Assembly (NCBI GenBank): GCA_905620445.1
Contig: CAJQTP010000020.1
Span: forward strand, 1-57,600
Direction: 5' to 3'
Length of the DNA stretch: 57,600 bases
From: an uncultured Candidatus Thioglobus sp.
GTDB lineage: Bacteria > Pseudomonadota > Gammaproteobacteria > PS1 > Pseudothioglobaceae
The position numbers and the translations under genes were made by a program. Under the pieces are notes generated by a model that ran no database searches, was not told where the DNA came from, and saw nothing but the letters and a program-made list of their open reading frames with translations. Positions 56,316-57,600 of this stretch are shown in pieces; position 1 is the first letter of the stretch, and every line of letters begins with the position of its first letter.

Positions 56316-57127
56316 TGGTTTTTCTTCAATACCTTTTGCCTCAGCATTTTTTATCAAGGCTGATGTTTCGATTTGCCAGAATTGAAAATAAATGGATTAA
56401 AAATAACTTTGCTCGCTGGTTTGTTAAAAAGTATAAGGTCAATCTATCCGAAGCAGAAATTGAAAATATTGAAGATTTTAGTCATTTTAATGACTTCTTT
56501 ACTCGCTCACTAAAGCCAAGTTTAAGGCCAATATCTGAATCTAAAATTATTTCACCTGTTGATGGGGTTGTTTCTCAGTCGGGCAAGATTAATGATTCTC
56601 AAATTGTGCAAGCTAAAGGTCGCAAATATAGCGTTTCAGCATTAACTGCCGACGAGCCATTTAAAGAAATACAAAATGGAAGTTTCGCTACGATATATTT
56701 GTCACCTAAAGATTATCATCGTATTCATATGCCCTGTGAGGGCACTTTGATTTCAATGAATTATATACCGGGTGACCTTTTTTCAGTTAACCAGAATACT
56801 GTAGATAATATTGATGGGGTTTTTGCTCGAAATGAACGTTTAGTTTGTTTGTTCGAAACTGATTTTGGCGTTATGGTTTTTGTATTAGTTGGCGCAATTT
56901 TTGTAGGATCGATGCAAACTTCATGGGAGGGTTTAATCACTCCGCCTTATTCTAAAGCAGTTAAAAACTATGATTATAAGGATCGTCAGATTAAGCTTTT
57001 AAAAGGTGATGAATTGGGCCGTTTTAACATGGGCTCTACAGTTATCATGTTGATGCCAGAGGGCTCCCCTGAGCTTAATCTTGAGGTTGGACAGGCTCTT
57101 AAAATGGGCCAATCAGTTACAGGTTAA
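56315..57127 (+). CDS. psd: Phosphatidylserine decarboxylase proenzyme
   Basis: Makes phosphatidylethanolamine in the inner membrane. The protein has 270 residues; key segments are FNDFFTRSLKP, the Asp in SPVDGVVSQ, the His in LSPKDYHRIHMP, and the self-cleavage site GST in RFNMGSTVIML near residues 234-244. The Ser there becomes the pyruvoyl group; the site reads MGST rather than the common LGST. It starts at the last base of proS and ends 1 bp before the convergent transporter gene. Confidence 0.95.
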   Translation: MVFLQYLLPQHFLSRLMFRFARIENKWIKNNFARWFVKKYKVNLSEAEIENIEDFSHFNDFFTRSLKPSLRPISESKIISPVDGVVSQSGKINDSQIVQAKGRKYSVSALTADEPFKEIQNGSFATIYLSPKDYHRIHMPCEGTLISMNYIPGDLFSVNQNTVDNIDGVFARNERLVCLFETDFGVMVFVLVGAIFVGSMQTSWEGLITPPYSKAVKNYDYKDRQIKLLKGDELGRFNMGSTVIMLMPEGSPELNLEVGQALKMGQSVTG

Positions 57128-57600
57128 CTACACAGTTTCTAACTTATCCATAGCCTCAATTTGCGCCTCAAACTCCATTAAACGCTTATAGACACTTGCG
57201 AGCTCAATAATAGTAGGCCATGCTTTAAAAAGGTATTGGAGAGAACCTTCCACTCTTCCAAATGCTCTAATTATTTGCTGCATTACTCCTAATGTCATAA
57301 CTCCAGCAACTATAGCAGGGGCTAAAATAACATATGCAACTAATACATTTGCTTGAAGATAGGCAAGCCTTACAATATTAAAGTAAAGGTAATACAAGTA
57401 ATTCTTATAATTAATCTTTCGAACGCCTTCAAAAAGTTCATCAATATCTTTTGGCCTAACGGTGCCATCATCTTCAGCAATAACAAGTATTTTTCGATAG
57501 GAGGCCTCTCTTTTTTGAAGGTCATACTCAATACCAACAAGACCTAAAAACCATGAGGCTGCAATCATAAGTATCGTTCCACCTACAGCCCAAATAAGGG
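57128..57600 (-). CDS. sbmA: SbmA/BacA-like inner-membrane transporter (5' part outside window)
   Basis: C-terminal part of a proton-driven peptide importer of the SbmA/BacA family, or a related ABC-type protein. The frame stays open to the right edge, so the first in-window Met (57568) is not the start; the codons before it read IWAVGGT, a family segment. Further signatures are FNIVRLAYLQANVLVAYVILAPAIVAG, FGRVEGSLQYLFKAW and IELASVYKRLMEFE at the end. There is no ATPase domain in the visible part, and the ending right after the membrane region fits SbmA rather than a fused ABC exporter. Confidence 0.85.
   Translation of the reverse strand, partial: LIWAVGGTILMIAASWFLGLVGIEYDLQKREASYRKILVIAEDDGTVRPKDIDELFEGVRKINYKNYLYYLYFNIVRLAYLQANVLVAYVILAPAIVAGVMTLGVMQQIIRAFGRVEGSLQYLFKAWPTIIELASVYKRLMEFEAQIEAMDKLETV

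Overview
The window is a gene-dense, AT-rich piece of a bacterial chromosome with no rRNA, CRISPR array or recognisable transposase. The gene families (RF3, EpmB, RlmD, RlmH-RsfS-NadD, RluD-PgeF, YgfZ, SelO, SbmA) point to a gammaproteobacterium. AT richness, many overlapping gene ends, a malyl-CoA lyase/malate-CoA ligase operon, GatCAB and a small porin-like protein behind a strong promoter suggest a streamlined marine lineage such as SUP05/Arctic96BD-19 (Thioglobaceae). That placement is inference from gene content, not a search result.

Layout. Positions 1-3171 hold a glycine betaine/proline ABC transporter (permease cut by the left edge, then ATPase). Positions 3176-7432 (minus) hold prfC, dcd, mraY and a periplasmic cyclophilin-FKBP fusion. 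A ferredoxin, a serine/alanine-glyoxylate aminotransferase and glcD-glcE-glcF-rlmD follow to 13.7 kb. Then come a rhodanese, uvrD, epmB, a TlpA-like thioredoxin, an ArsC-family protein and the minus-strand block rlmH-rsfS-nadD-metallo-hydrolase. tRNA-Ala(GGC) and three tRNA-Glu(TTC) genes lie at 20.4-22.7 kb, with an orphan TPR gene between two near-identical tRNA-Glu copies. Next is mcl-mtkA-mtkB (malyl-CoA cleavage and synthesis) and cysC.

Positions 26.6-33.2 kb (minus) are an accessory-looking array of TPR proteins, several fused to PAPS-type sulfotransferase domains. One member is broken by a perfect 99-bp inverted duplication. The rest is housekeeping: rluD, pgeF, an S24-like protein, mutM, an acyl-ACP/CoA synthetase, a chalcone isomerase-like protein, a PuuD-like membrane protein, the porin-like gene, ygfZ-nhaD-coaX, trpS, rluB-like, ileS-aroB, gatCAB-selO, an M50 protease, proS, psd and a partial SbmA-type transporter.

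How the parts connect. GlcDEF makes glyoxylate from glycolate, the aminotransferase converts glyoxylate to glycine, and malyl-CoA lyase with malate-CoA ligase interconverts malate with glyoxylate plus acetyl-CoA, so glyoxylate is a hub. CysC makes PAPS, the donor the neighbouring sulfotransferase domains would need; that array is the most unusual system here.
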